NCBI GenBank assembly: GCA_028873975.1
Contig: JAPPMO010000091.1
Location: 1 to 44,580, forward strand
Direction of reading: 5' to 3'
DNA: 44,580 bases
From: Chloroflexota bacterium
GTDB lineage: Bacteria > Chloroflexota > Anaerolineae > Aggregatilineales > Phototrophicaceae
Translations under genes and position numbers: made by a program
In this document: in pieces, positions 1 to 8,533 of the stretch
Layout of the letters: every line of letters starts with the position of its first letter
Position numbering within the stretch: the stretch's first letter is position 1
Notes under the pieces: generated by a model
What the model was told of the DNA's origin: nothing
Seen by the model: the letters and a program-made list of their open reading frames with translations, nothing else
Databases searched by the model: none

Positions 1-45
1 ATGTTTTTCTCTGTGCCCTCTGTGTTCTCTGTGGTTAATATTCAG
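1..45. repeat. Dispersed CTGTG-rich repeat
   Basis: Contains CTGTGCCCTCTGTGTTCTCT and continues into GTGGTTAAT. The reverse-complement version (CACCACAGAGCCACAGAG) occurs near 14639. This short repeat type is common between genes in several environmental phyla. The rest of 1-181 shows no gene. Confidence 0.6.
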
Positions 46-181
46 TTTAGATTCCGACCATTTCAGCCGCTATCATTTTGATGCGATTGCCCTGAAGAGC
101 AGGGCAAATGAACTCGCGTTAAGCTGCCCTTTCTGATAGAGTTGACACTACTGTCGGGGCGCATGAAGCGGGAGAGGCGGC

Positions 182-1429
182 ATGAATTCGGGCGAGGCAA
201 CCAGGGTGATGCGCGCGCCTCGCTTGATGTTTATCGCTCTCGTTCTGCTTTTTTCCGCGTGCAGCCTCGGCGTCCCCAGCGCGGAGGTCGCGCCGGTCGC
301 GTTTTCCGGTCCTCCGGTGATTCGTATCGCTTCTCCTTTGTCGGATCAAACTTTTTTGTCCGGCGCGACGGTCATCGTACAAGCGCGCATTGAAAACGCC
401 GGACCCGATTTGGCACGGGTTAGTATGCTGCTGGATGGAGACCTGCTTGGTGAAAAGCAGGATCCCAATCCCATCGGCGCTTCGGTCGTTCCGGTCACGA
501 TTGACTGGCCCACGAGCAATCCCGGTCAATTCGAGATCACGGTGGCGGCGGAACGCGGCGACGGCAGCGGCGCCAGCGAGAGCGTCTCGATCTCGGTCGT
601 CCCAGCGCCTGCAAACGAAGAAACGCAGGCGCCGCCGGAAGACGTCGAAGTCGTCCCTACAGTGGCAGAAATCGTCGACGCCACAGTTGTCCCGCTCCCT
701 GAGGAAACCGCCGCGCTTGGCACAAACGCGCCAGTCCTTTCCGCGACTGTTCCGACAGCAACCAGCCCGTCCGCGCTTTCGAGCAGAAGCGTTGCGGCGG
801 TGATTGCGAAGCCGTCGAACTTGCGCCGCGGTCCCGGAACGTCCTTTGAGCTGGTCGGAAGCATTGCCGTCAACCAAGAAGTTGTCATCGTTGCGGTGAA
901 TCCCGATCGTGACTGGTATCACATTCGTTATGGCGACCAGGGCGATGCCTGGATCTATTCGGAATTGGTCAGCCCCGGCGGCGATCTGGCGGATCTTCCT
1001 GTTGAGTCGGGTCCGGCGCCAGCTGAGCCGGCGACTGCCGCGCCATCGGCTGGCGGCGTTAATCTGGTGATCGCAGGCATTATACTCGAGCCTCGGAATC
1101 TGGTCTGCAACCAGGCTGGCAAGGTAACTGTGTTGATACGCAATGAAGGCGCTGAAGACACGAGCGACGGCGGCTGGATAGCGGTGGAAGATACCATTCC
1201 CGGCCGCGACGAGCCTGTGGCGGGGTCAGAACCAGCAAACCCCTTCCCGACGATCCGCGCCGGGGAAACCATAACGGCAATACCTGTCAACATTACCGTT
1301 AGCGCATTTACGGGAGAGTTGCACCGCATCGTTGTTTCCGTCGATAGCGGCGGGCACATTGCCGAGACGAATGAAAACGACAATTCCGCTTCCATAGAAT
1401 ATACCTTGCAGCGAGGCAGCTGTCCCTGA
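182..1429 (+). CDS. Lipoprotein with SH3 and CARDB-like domains
   Basis: Predicted exported lipoprotein of 415 aa. The N-terminus has basic residues, a hydrophobic stretch and a lipobox-like LLFSACS, so lipidation at the Cys (about residue 27) is expected. An Ig-like or bacterial-adhesion-type beta domain follows (about 45-140), then a Pro/Thr/Glu-rich linker (about 140-200). Next come a bacterial SH3 (SH3_3) domain at about 205-268 (NLRRGPGTSFELVG, DQGDAWIYSELVS) and a CARDB-like domain at about 295-410 (VTVLIRNEGAEDTSDGGW, ending in NENDNSASIEY). GGGAGAGG lies just upstream of the chosen ATG; an in-frame ATG at 209 is the alternative. SH3_3 domains usually bind cell-wall or surface polymers and CARDB is an adhesion-like fold. 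The role is probably envelope or cell-surface binding, but the ligand cannot be named. Confidence 0.8.
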   Translation: MNSGEATRVMRAPRLMFIALVLLFSACSLGVPSAEVAPVAFSGPPVIRIASPLSDQTFLSGATVIVQARIENAGPDLARVSMLLDGDLLGEKQDPNPIGASVVPVTIDWPTSNPGQFEITVAAERGDGSGASESVSISVVPAPANEETQAPPEDVEVVPTVAEIVDATVVPLPEETAALGTNAPVLSATVPTATSPSALSSRSVAAVIAKPSNLRRGPGTSFELVGSIAVNQEVVIVAVNPDRDWYHIRYGDQGDAWIYSELVSPGGDLADLPVESGPAPAEPATAAPSAGGVNLVIAGIILEPRNLVCNQAGKVTVLIRNEGAEDTSDGGWIAVEDTIPGRDEPVAGSEPANPFPTIRAGETITAIPVNITVSAFTGELHRIVVSVDSGGHIAETNENDNSASIEYTLQRGSCP

Positions 1430-1535
1430 GCGGGGCCTGCGCCGCGGCGCGCCCCTGCCCTAGCAATCTCCTTTGATTTGTCCTACATTTTCCTTTTCCT
1501 GCGCCACCAGCGCCCCAATTGAAAGGCGGACTAAT

Positions 1536-2309
1536 TTGACCTCTATCCTTGTCACCAATGACGATGGTTATGACGCGCCCGGCATTGTGGCGCTGGCGGA
1601 GGCGATGCGCGCCCTGGGCGATGTGCGAGTCAGCGCTCCTGCCAGCAATCAGAGCGGCTCGGGTCACGCGATCACCCTTTTCAAGGATATTCCGTACAAG
1701 TCTTGCGAGGTGGGCAGCGGCATCCCGGCGCTCGCAGTCAGCGGGTCGCCCGCCGATTGTATCGCGGTCGCCATGTTGGGCTTGCTGGATCACAAGCCGG
1801 ATATCGTCGTCTCCGGCATCAATCGCGGCGCAAACATGGGTCAAGACCTGACTTACAGCGGCACAGTAACCGCAGCTTTGGAAGCAGCAATTCATGGCCT
1901 GCCTGCCGTGGCCATGTCTCTGGCGGCGCCGCGCGCCGATCGCGTTGAAGACTATCAAGCAGCGGCCGAGCTCGCGGTTCTTATCGCGAGCAAGGTCTTG
2001 GAAGAGGGACTTCCGCCCATGACGATTCTCAGCGTCAACGTGCCGGGCGTGGCTCGTTTTGAAGACTTGCGGGGCATCCGTCTGACGCGGCAAGGCCTGC
2101 GGATTTACCGAGACGAACTCAAGCGCGTTGACGGAGCTGCGGTCCGCGTCGAGGGCCAGCCGCCGGCCGGCAATTTTGACGAGATCGGCACCGATATCTG
2201 GGCGGTTCATCGCGACTTTGTCAGCGTGACGCCCGTCCATCTCGATATGACAGCCCATCAATTCATGGCGACGCTGGAAGCCTGGGATTTGCGCTTGTCA
2301 TCGCGCTAG
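1536..2309 (+). CDS. surE: 5'/3'-nucleotidase SurE
   Basis: SurE is a metal-dependent phosphatase of nucleoside 5'- and 3'-monophosphates in the cytoplasm. All family signatures are visible: VTNDDG (metal-binding Asp pair at residues 9-10), SNQSGSGHAIT, SGSPADC, SGINRGANMG and YSGTVTAA. I chose a TTG start at 1536: AAAGG lies about 9 nt upstream and the protein then begins MTSILVTNDDG, as SurE proteins normally do (257 aa). An in-frame ATG at 1473 would add 21 residues that do not look like SurE. The gene converges on the aldehyde dehydrogenase, with 28 bp between their stop codons. Confidence 0.93.
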   Translation: MTSILVTNDDGYDAPGIVALAEAMRALGDVRVSAPASNQSGSGHAITLFKDIPYKSCEVGSGIPALAVSGSPADCIAVAMLGLLDHKPDIVVSGINRGANMGQDLTYSGTVTAALEAAIHGLPAVAMSLAAPRADRVEDYQAAAELAVLIASKVLEEGLPPMTILSVNVPGVARFEDLRGIRLTRQGLRIYRDELKRVDGAAVRVEGQPPAGNFDEIGTDIWAVHRDFVSVTPVHLDMTAHQFMATLEAWDLRLSSR

Positions 2310-2337
2310 GCTTGCACCGCCCCGGATTTACCGAGCC

Positions 2338-3861
2338 TCAAACATCAAACTCGACGCCCTGCGCCAGCGGCAGTTCGCTGGAGTAGTTGATGGTATTGGT
2401 CTGCCGGCGCATATAAGCCTTCCAGGCATCGGAGCCGGATTCGCGACCGCCGCCGGTGTCTTTTTCGCCGCCAAAAGCGCCGCCGATCTCGGCGCCGCTG
2501 GTCCCGATGTTGATGTTGGCGATGCCGCAATCGGAACCGGCATGGGACAGGAAGCGTTCCGCCGCCAGCAGGTCGCGCGTGAACATCGCGCTGGAGAGCC
2601 CCTGTGGCACCGCGTTGTGCATGGCGATGGCTTCATCCAGCGTCTCGTATGTCATAACATACAGGATCGGCGCGAAAGTCTCTTCGCAGACCAGGGGCGT
2701 CTGACGCGGCATACGGATGATGGTTGGCTCGACATAATTTTCGCCAATTGCCGGCAGCTTGCCGCCGCCCGTCAATACGCGGCCGCCTTCCGCCTTGGCT
2801 CTGCCGATCGCTGCCATCATCATGTCAACCGCGGGGCCGCTGATTAGCGGACCCAGCAGCACGCCCTCCGCCATAGGATCGCCTACCCGCACGGACTGAT
2901 AGGCTCGAACGAGTCGATCGCAAAGTTCGTCGACGACCGAGCGCTCCACGATAAGCCGGCGCGTGGTGGTGCAGCGCTGCCCAGCGGTTCCGACGGCGCC
3001 AAAAAGAATGGCGCGGATCGCCATGTCCAGGTCCGCGTTGGCGCTGACGATAATGCCATTGTTGCCTCCCAGTTCCAGGATGCAGCGCCCCAGGCGCCCG
3101 GCAACGGCCCGGGCTACATGCCTGCCCACGCGGATCGAGCCGGTAAAGCTGATCAGCGGCAGGCGTTGATCGCGGATCATCCGCTCGCCAATCGTGTCAT
3201 TATCGCCGATAACCAGATTGAAGACGCCGCTAAGTCCGTGCTTCGCCATCACTCGATTGCAGATCTGCTGTATCGCAATCGCTGTCAAAGGCGTCGTCGG
3301 CGACGGCTTCCATATCATCGTATCGCCGCAGACGGCCGCGATGGCCGCGTTCCAGGACCAAACCGCCGCCGGAAAATTGAAAGCGGTGATGATGCCAATC
3401 GGTCCCAGCGGGTGCCATTGCTCGTACATGCGATGACCCGGGCGCTCCGATTGCATGGTTAAGCCATAAAGTTGTCGCGACAAGCCCACGGCGAAGTCGC
3501 AGATGTCGATCATCTCCTGCACTTCCCCCAAGCCTTCGCTGCGGATCTTGCCATTTTCCAATGTGATCAGTTCGCCCAGGGGCTCTTTGTATTCGCGCAG
3601 GGCGTCCCCCAGATCGCGGATGAGCTCGCCGCGCTTTGGCGCGGGCAGCGCGCGCCATCTCGCAAAGCCCGCTTGCGCGGCCGAGACCGCCTCCTGGTAG
3701 CTTTGGGCGGCGCCTTGCAGGACGGTGGCGATAATCTCGTTGCTGGCGGGGTTGATCGACCGCAGCTCGGCGCCCTGCGCGTCATGGATCCAGTTGTCGA
3801 CGCCGCAGCAGACACCGGCGTTCACTTCGCTGATGCCAAGCCTTTCCAAAATGTCTTTCAT
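2338..3861 (-). CDS. Aldehyde dehydrogenase, ALDH7 (antiquitin) family
   Basis: NAD(P)-dependent oxidation of an aldehyde to an acid. The 507-aa length and the signatures ILELGGNN (Glu263) and GTAGQRCTTTRR (nucleophile Cys297), with FNFP (Asn162) and WKPS (Lys185), match the ALDH7 / alpha-aminoadipic semialdehyde (piperideine-6-carboxylate) dehydrogenase branch. The lysine-catabolic substrate is an inference from family; no lysine pathway gene is nearby. AAAGGAGG lies 8 nt upstream of the ATG. The gene starts 40 nt after the tsaB stop, so co-transcription with tsaE-tsaB is possible although the functions are unrelated. Confidence 0.9.
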   Translation of the reverse strand: MKDILERLGISEVNAGVCCGVDNWIHDAQGAELRSINPASNEIIATVLQGAAQSYQEAVSAAQAGFARWRALPAPKRGELIRDLGDALREYKEPLGELITLENGKIRSEGLGEVQEMIDICDFAVGLSRQLYGLTMQSERPGHRMYEQWHPLGPIGIITAFNFPAAVWSWNAAIAAVCGDTMIWKPSPTTPLTAIAIQQICNRVMAKHGLSGVFNLVIGDNDTIGERMIRDQRLPLISFTGSIRVGRHVARAVAGRLGRCILELGGNNGIIVSANADLDMAIRAILFGAVGTAGQRCTTTRRLIVERSVVDELCDRLVRAYQSVRVGDPMAEGVLLGPLISGPAVDMMMAAIGRAKAEGGRVLTGGGKLPAIGENYVEPTIIRMPRQTPLVCEETFAPILYVMTYETLDEAIAMHNAVPQGLSSAMFTRDLLAAERFLSHAGSDCGIANINIGTSGAEIGGAFGGEKDTGGGRESGSDAWKAYMRRQTNTINYSSELPLAQGVEFDV

Positions 3862-3900
3862 GTCTGAAGCCTCCTTTGCATGTCTTGTCGCCGACCATCG

Positions 3901-4575
3901 TCAAGGCGACTTGAGGTAGATCGGCATCACCACATCGGCTGGAAACGGTTTATCATCAGCGCCGCGCAGCCGTTGCCAGGCGATCTGCGCCATATAACCG
4001 GCGCGTCGGAGGCGTTCGGCCGGCGGAAGCAGCGTGATTTGTCCTCCCGCTTCACGCTCCATCTGTACTTTGCGCAACCCATCCTTATCTATCTCGCCGG
4101 TAAGCGACCAGGGCATATCGCAGGCGGCGAGCAATTCCTCCCAGCTTCCCAGCTTCATTTCGCTCGCGATGCGCCAGGCGTCGCCCTGACAGTGATAGAC
4201 CGCCCAAATGACCCGGCTGCGCCCGGCGGGTACGGTCACGATCAAAGGGAGCGAGCGATTCGCTGCCCTTGAAGCCGCGGCGATCGTGTCGAGCGTGGTC
4301 ACCGGCACCAGTGGCAGATCGCGGGGAGCCGCCATGCCCTTTGCCAAAGCGACGCCTATTCGCAGTCCCGTATACGAGCCCGGACCAACCGAAACCGCCA
4401 GCGAAGTTATGTCGCTGGTCGCCGTCTCGGTTTGCGTCAAGATCTGCTTGATCAAGGGCGCCAGGAGCGCGCTATGTTGCCTGTCGGCCGCAAATGCGCA
4501 CTCAGCCACCAGTTGGTCGCCGTCGTGGAGCGCAAGGCTCAACAAGCGAGTGGCGGTATCAATTGCCAGCAACAT
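3901..4575 (-). CDS. tsaB: tRNA t6A threonylcarbamoyltransferase complex subunit TsaB
   Basis: 224-aa ASKHA-fold protein, the normal TsaB length. TsaB is the scaffold partner of TsaD in forming N6-threonylcarbamoyladenosine at position 37 of ANN-decoding tRNAs. Visible motifs are MLLAIDTATRLLSLAL at the start, the central QHSALLAPLI, and VGPGSYTGLRIGVALAKG. The ATG at 4575 shares its A with the TGA stop of tsaE (TGATG), which indicates translational coupling. Reading further upstream in frame only yields tsaE antisense-like residues, so the internal ATG is preferred. Confidence 0.93.
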   Translation of the reverse strand: MLLAIDTATRLLSLALHDGDQLVAECAFAADRQHSALLAPLIKQILTQTETATSDITSLAVSVGPGSYTGLRIGVALAKGMAAPRDLPLVPVTTLDTIAAASRAANRSLPLIVTVPAGRSRVIWAVYHCQGDAWRIASEMKLGSWEELLAACDMPWSLTGEIDKDGLRKVQMEREAGGQITLLPPAERLRRAGYMAQIAWQRLRGADDKPFPADVVMPIYLKSP

Positions 4576-5138
4576 CAACTCTGACTCTTCTTTGAATAAT
4601 CCATCAATCCACGCGAGCGGCTGTCTACATGATCGTGATGCGACCGTCCGGCCAGTTGTCGATAGCGCGCAAGAAGCGTCACATAACGATCGCCGCAGGC
4701 TTGGCAGACGAAATGGCGTTGCGATCCTCCGCCGTCGAGGATGTCGATCCACAGCCGCGCAGAGGGCAAAACCGTCTGGATGCGCTCGGGCCATTCCAGG
4801 AGCGCTGTCGCCGTACTATCGAGGATGTCATCCAAGCCGATCGAATCCGCATCGCCGGGACCGTTGACGCGGTAACAATCAATATGAAAGAGACGGCTAT
4901 CATCAACGGCGCGCCTGTGCTCGTGTACCAGGTTGTAGGTGGGACTGGTCAAAGGCGGTTCCGCGCCCCATCCGGCGCCGATTCCGCGGCTATAAACCGT
5001 TTTCCCGGCGCCCAAATCGCCGGAAAGGCAGATCACATCACCGGCCTGCAGCAACTGCCCGAGCAATCGGCCCAGACTTTCCGTATGCTGCGGACTGCCA
5101 CTGGTGAATTCCAATTGATCTTGCCGATGGACAGACAT
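4575..5138 (-). CDS. tsaE: tRNA t6A biosynthesis ATPase TsaE
   Basis: P-loop ATPase that regulates the TsaB-TsaD complex in t6A synthesis. The Walker A motif GDLGAGKT is at about residues 40-47, followed by the family motifs SPTYNLVHEH, HIDCYR and LLEWPER. I chose the ATG at 5138 because GGGAG lies 6 nt upstream. The ATG at 5180 has no clear ribosome-binding site and would add 14 residues. The 187-aa product has a slightly long, basic, His/Arg-rich C-terminal tail (about 30 residues beyond the typical end). The stop codon overlaps the tsaB start. Confidence 0.92.
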   Translation of the reverse strand: MSVHRQDQLEFTSGSPQHTESLGRLLGQLLQAGDVICLSGDLGAGKTVYSRGIGAGWGAEPPLTSPTYNLVHEHRRAVDDSRLFHIDCYRVNGPGDADSIGLDDILDSTATALLEWPERIQTVLPSARLWIDILDGGGSQRHFVCQACGDRYVTLLARYRQLAGRSHHDHVDSRSRGLMDYSKKSQS

Positions 5139-5330
5139 TGCGGTCTCCCGCCCCTCATTCACCCCGACAATTATACCCATTGGCGCCTATTTTTTCGCCG
5201 ATAGTCTGCAATCATATCAGGCGCATGATGCGAAGAAGGGAGGATGCTCCCGGTTATATGCCGCTTTACACGCCCGCGTTGCAAGCCGTCGGCAGAATTG
5301 TCAAATCCAGCAGTTAGCCGCTCACTTCGC

Positions 5331-5359
5331 TTGAGCGCCCGCAGACCTTGGGCTATACT
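5331..5359 (+). promoter_or_regulatory. Putative sigma-70-type promoter of the Roadblock gene
   Basis: TTGAGC (5331-5336), a 17-bp spacer and TATACT (5354-5359). The predicted start is about 35 nt before the ATG at 5403. The rest of 5139-5402 shows nothing else that I can call. Confidence 0.45.
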
Positions 5360-5402
5360 GCTCTTGTACGCGTTCAAGCAGTTACAGGCATGCGAAAGAC
5401 CC

Positions 5403-5906
5403 ATGAAAGGTGACGACCGCGGTCATGCGCTCGAGACAATATTGCAACGGCTGTGCTTGGTGGTTGAGCAGGTCAAGTGCTGTGTGATTGTCACTGAAGA
5501 GGGTCTGCCTGTTGCCAGTTACCCGGTTGACGGGGGCGGAAACAGCCCTGGGCAAATGATTGAGAGCGGCTCGGCGCGTAACCGGCGAAAAGGTCACAGG
5601 AATGTCCCGCTCGCGGAAAATTGCAAGCCGTCTCGTCGCTTGAGCGACGCGGTTTACATAAACAGTACTGAGTTGGCGGCGCTGTCAGCTTCGCTAACCG
5701 GCGCGGGGGAGCGAACTATGTATCGACTGGCTCAAGGCAAGCCGGGGCGCCTGGTCTTGGAAGGGGAGGCCGGTACAATGTTGTCCTTTCCGGTCGGGGA
5801 GGTATCCTTGGCGCTTCTGGTAGATTCCGATGCCAATCTCGCTCAAGTTTTGTTCGCCGCGCAAAAAGCCGCCGAAGAAATCGAATCTGTGCTCTCGCGG
5901 GTCTAA
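5403..5906 (+). CDS. Roadblock/LC7-domain protein with repeat-encoded insertion
   Basis: 167-aa protein with a Roadblock/LC7 (MglB-like) fold: helix-strand N-terminus (ETILQRLCLVVEQVKCCVIV), TEEGLPVASYPV, then ELAALSASLTGAGERTMYRL, the GRLVLEGEAGTMLSFPV hairpin and DANLAQVLFAAQKAAEEIES. Roadblock proteins dimerise and act as small-GTPase regulators or scaffolds; no GTPase gene is adjacent. About 33 residues (56-88, from GSARNRRKG to INS) do not belong to the fold. They are encoded by a 99-bp dispersed repeat (separate entry) that keeps the frame. Without them the length (134 aa) is typical. The ATG at 5403 was chosen because it begins the first domain helix; upstream in-frame codons lie in the promoter. 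Confidence 0.8.
   Translation: MKGDDRGHALETILQRLCLVVEQVKCCVIVTEEGLPVASYPVDGGGNSPGQMIESGSARNRRKGHRNVPLAENCKPSRRLSDAVYINSTELAALSASLTGAGERTMYRLAQGKPGRLVLEGEAGTMLSFPVGEVSLALLVDSDANLAQVLFAAQKAAEEIESVLSRV
5567..5665 (+). repeat. 99-bp dispersed repeat, copy A (inside the Roadblock gene)
   Basis: Aligns along its whole length with copies at 22385-22478 and 31184-31282. Shared blocks are GCTCGGCG, TAACCGGCGAAAAGG, CAGGAATGTC, CTCGTCGCTTGAGCGACGCG and GTTTACATAAACAG. It contains a hairpin, CGTCGCT-TG-AGCGACG, flanked by CCG and CGG. Its length is exactly 33 codons and it is open in the host frame. Confidence 0.85.
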
Positions 5907-6005
5907 AGCGAGCGGCGCGGAGGCTTGTTTCTTTCGCCTTCGCGGGCATTCAAATCTATGCGCGCACGGCAATAGCGGCGTTTGGCCGAAGCGGCGGAGT
6001 TGCGG

Positions 6006-6530
6006 TCATGTATCGGCGAATGCCCGATGATAGCGCATGTGGCCGCGAACGCAGCCAATCAGGCTTTGATCCAGCACAAGCGCCATAAAATGTTCGTGCC
6101 GACCGCCCGGCTTGACGTAGTCCGAGCTGAATCCAAGCGGGAGCGCAGGTTGAAAACCGAAGCGCGGGTAATAAGCGGGATGCCCGACCAGAAACAACAA
6201 GCCAAAGCCCGCCTCTCTCACGATCTCAATGCCAGCGCGAATCAAGGCGCTGCCGATGCCTCGCCTTTGATTGGCGGGCGCAACAGCGATGGGTCCCAAA
6301 GCCGGGAAAGTCCATTTGTCGCTGTTTTGGGAAATCTCGATCAGGCTGTAGGCAGCGTGCCCGACTATCCGATCGTCGACAAGCGCGATCTGCGACAGCC
6401 ATAAGGCGCCGTCAGCGCGCAAACGATCGACAAGGTCGGCTTCTTGGCGGCGGCCGAAGGCTTCCGCTTCCAGGGCATGGATGTCCTTGATATCCGTGGG
6501 AAGCTCGTGACGGATGGATAGTTGCATCAT
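6006..6530 (-). CDS. GNAT family N-acetyltransferase (YhbS-like)
   Basis: Acetyl-CoA-dependent N-acetyltransferase of unknown substrate, about 174 aa. The N-terminal strand (LSIRHELPTDIKDIHALEAEAF) and the acetyl-CoA-binding loop PANQRRGIGSALIRAG (motif A, Q/RxxGxG/A) are clear. The C-terminal LVGHPAYYPRFGFQPA is typical of the YhbS-like subgroup. Two consecutive ATGs (6530, 6527) fit the domain start; an ATG at 6554 would add eight residues. No strong ribosome-binding site distinguishes them. The gene stands alone. Confidence 0.82.
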   Translation of the reverse strand: MMQLSIRHELPTDIKDIHALEAEAFGRRQEADLVDRLRADGALWLSQIALVDDRIVGHAAYSLIEISQNSDKWTFPALGPIAVAPANQRRGIGSALIRAGIEIVREAGFGLLFLVGHPAYYPRFGFQPALPLGFSSDYVKPGGRHEHFMALVLDQSLIGCVRGHMRYHRAFADT

Positions 6531-6687
6531 TGGGCTCGATAGCGCGAGTGGCAAAGGACGAGGATATTGGCGGCAGCGCGCTTTTGCAAGTGCAAAGGAG
6601 ATGCGAAACAGGGCAATCGCATCGAAATTTTATCTTACTATGCGGTAAATTTAATTTGCGGCGATTGACTTGGATTTGGAATAAGCT

Positions 6688-6999
6688 ATGAGCGCAAACA
6701 AGTATCTCTATTTGACCACCACCGGGCACAAGACCGGTAATCCTCACGAGATCGAAATCTGGTACGTCGAACATCAGGGCTGTTACTATCTCGTGTCGGA
6801 AAAGCGCGAAGCCTCTCATTGGGTTCGGAATATCCGAGCGAATCCGACGATCAGTTTTCGGCTTGGCAATACGGTACGGCAGGGCAAGGCGTCTTTCCCG
6901 GACGATGCCCGACTCCTCGCCGCGGTCAAAGCCAAGATGGACAAAAAATATGGCTGGAGCAATGGCTTGGCGGTTGAACTGAATCCCGAAGCGGAGTAA
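6688..6999 (+). CDS. Nitroreductase/deazaflavin-dependent (DUF385, Ddn-like) protein
   Basis: 103-aa split-barrel protein. LTTTGHKTGNPHEIEIWYVE, YYLVSEKREASHWVRNI and ANPTISFRLGN are the signature of the F420H2-dependent nitroreductase/quinone reductase (Ddn/DUF385) family. It is shorter than characterised Ddn (about 150 aa), matching compact bacterial members. The cofactor (F420 or flavin) cannot be decided from sequence. It is a single gene between divergent and unrelated neighbours. Confidence 0.78.
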   Translation: MSANKYLYLTTTGHKTGNPHEIEIWYVEHQGCYYLVSEKREASHWVRNIRANPTISFRLGNTVRQGKASFPDDARLLAAVKAKMDKKYGWSNGLAVELNPEAE

Positions 7000-7089
7000 T
7001 CGCCAGCCCGTCAGGCAATTTGCCCCGCAAGGCAAAATCGTCTACCATTCAAAACACCACTCCCTGGTCTAGCGGCAAGGTTCACAGCC

Positions 7090-8472
7090 ATGCAAAAACG
7101 AATGGTCGAATTCATCCGCGCTCTGCGCGCTGCCGGCGTGCGCATCTCCCTGGCGGAAAGTCAAGACGCCATGTTCGGCGTTGATCATACGGGTGTGACA
7201 GATATTTCCGCCTTCAAAAGCACCATGAAAGCCACTTTGGTTAAGAATCACCGACATCAGCCGGTCTTCGACTATTTCTTCCCGCTTTTCTTCTCCAACA
7301 ACAAACCTCCCTTGCAGAATATCCTCGATCAACTAGACGAGGAACAGGAGCGGCTCTTGCAAGAGGCGATGGGTTCGCTGATGGGCAACCTGGATGCCTT
7401 GCGCGACCTGCTGCAACGCCTGTTGGAAGGGCGTGAATTCAGCGAGGAGGAGCTGCAGCAACTGGGTGACGCTTCGGGCTTGCCGGGGGGCGACGAGATG
7501 TATATGCGCCCCTGGTTCGAGCGGCGCATGAATCGCCAAGCCGGGCTGACCCAAATGGATCGCTTGCTCGACGACATTCTGGAAGAACTGGCGGCCATGG
7601 GCATGAGCGAAGAAGCGCTGGCGGAATTGGAATCGCTCTTGCGCGAGAATATGCGGGGCTTGTCCGAGCAGATTTCGCAGCATGTGGGCGCTACGCTGGC
7701 GGAACAAATGGCCGAGCGCGAACCGCGCGACCGGCCCGACCTGCTGGACGTGCCGTTGCAGCGTTTGAGCAGCGCCGATATTGAGGACATCCGCGAGGAG
7801 ATTCGTCGCCTGGCAGCGCGCCTGCGCACCCGCGCTGCCCTGCGCCAGAAACGCGCCAAGTCGGGCCGCTTTGATCCGCGCAAGACGATCCGCAAAAACA
7901 TGCGTTATGGCGGCGTGCCGATGGAAGCGCAATTCCGGGTGCGCCACAAGAAGCCCACGCTGATTCTCATTTGTGATTTGAGCACTTCAATGCGTTACGC
8001 GGTGGAGTTCCTGCTGACCATGGTTTACGAATTGAGCGACCAGGTGCGGCGCGCCCACAGCTTCATTTTCATTCATGATCTGGTCGATGTCAGCACCACG
8101 CTGGCGGAAATGCCGCCACGGGAAGCTGTGGCTCGCATCATGGTGGAAAACCCGCCGGGCTATTACAGCACCGACCTGGGCAACAGCCTGAACACCTTCA
8201 ACAACGAGCACATGCATTTGATTGACAGCCGCTCGACCATTCTTTTCTTCGGCGACGGGCGCAACAATTACAACGATCCGCGTCTCGATATCGCGCAGGA
8301 TATGCAGCGCAAAGGAAGGCGTTTGATCTGGTTTTGCCCTGAGCCGCGCCGTCAATGGGGCAGCGGCGATAGCGACATGTGGGAATACAGCATGGTCGCC
8401 GACAATGTCTTCATGGTCAACAATCTGCGCGAGTTGGCGGATTCGGTGGATCGCCTTTTGGCGGATGGCTGA
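7090..8472 (+). CDS. VWA-domain CoxE-like protein
   Basis: 460-aa protein whose C-terminal half is a von Willebrand A domain. The MIDAS motif DLSTS lies at about residue 297, the MIDAS Thr at about YYSTDLG, and the distal Asp at FFGDGRNNY. The N-terminal half starts like CoxE-family proteins (MVEFIRALRAAGVRISLAES) and holds a long, acidic, Glu/Leu-rich helical region (about 85-260) likely to form coiled coil. CoxE-type VWA proteins usually work with a MoxR AAA+ ATPase in maturation or chaperone-like remodelling. No MoxR gene is in this window, so the partner must lie elsewhere. AAGG is about 10 nt upstream of the ATG. Confidence 0.82.
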   Translation: MQKRMVEFIRALRAAGVRISLAESQDAMFGVDHTGVTDISAFKSTMKATLVKNHRHQPVFDYFFPLFFSNNKPPLQNILDQLDEEQERLLQEAMGSLMGNLDALRDLLQRLLEGREFSEEELQQLGDASGLPGGDEMYMRPWFERRMNRQAGLTQMDRLLDDILEELAAMGMSEEALAELESLLRENMRGLSEQISQHVGATLAEQMAEREPRDRPDLLDVPLQRLSSADIEDIREEIRRLAARLRTRAALRQKRAKSGRFDPRKTIRKNMRYGGVPMEAQFRVRHKKPTLILICDLSTSMRYAVEFLLTMVYELSDQVRRAHSFIFIHDLVDVSTTLAEMPPREAVARIMVENPPGYYSTDLGNSLNTFNNEHMHLIDSRSTILFFGDGRNNYNDPRLDIAQDMQRKGRRLIWFCPEPRRQWGSGDSDMWEYSMVADNVFMVNNLRELADSVDRLLADG

Positions 8473-8533
8473 GGTCCCCGCGCCGCCGCATGTTATTCTG
8501 CCCCTATTAAAGTGAAATAGCCGAGGTTTTGAC

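Noticed and set aside
1308..2261. Long antisense open frame (317 codons) opposite surE
   Set aside because: High-GC shadow of surE; composition is Arg/His/Gln-rich with no recognisable domain.
7062..7085. tRNA-like stretch TCCCTGGTCTAGCGGCAAGG
   Set aside because: Resembles the 5' part of some tRNAs, but no anticodon arm, T-arm or acceptor match follows; the VWA gene starts at 7090.
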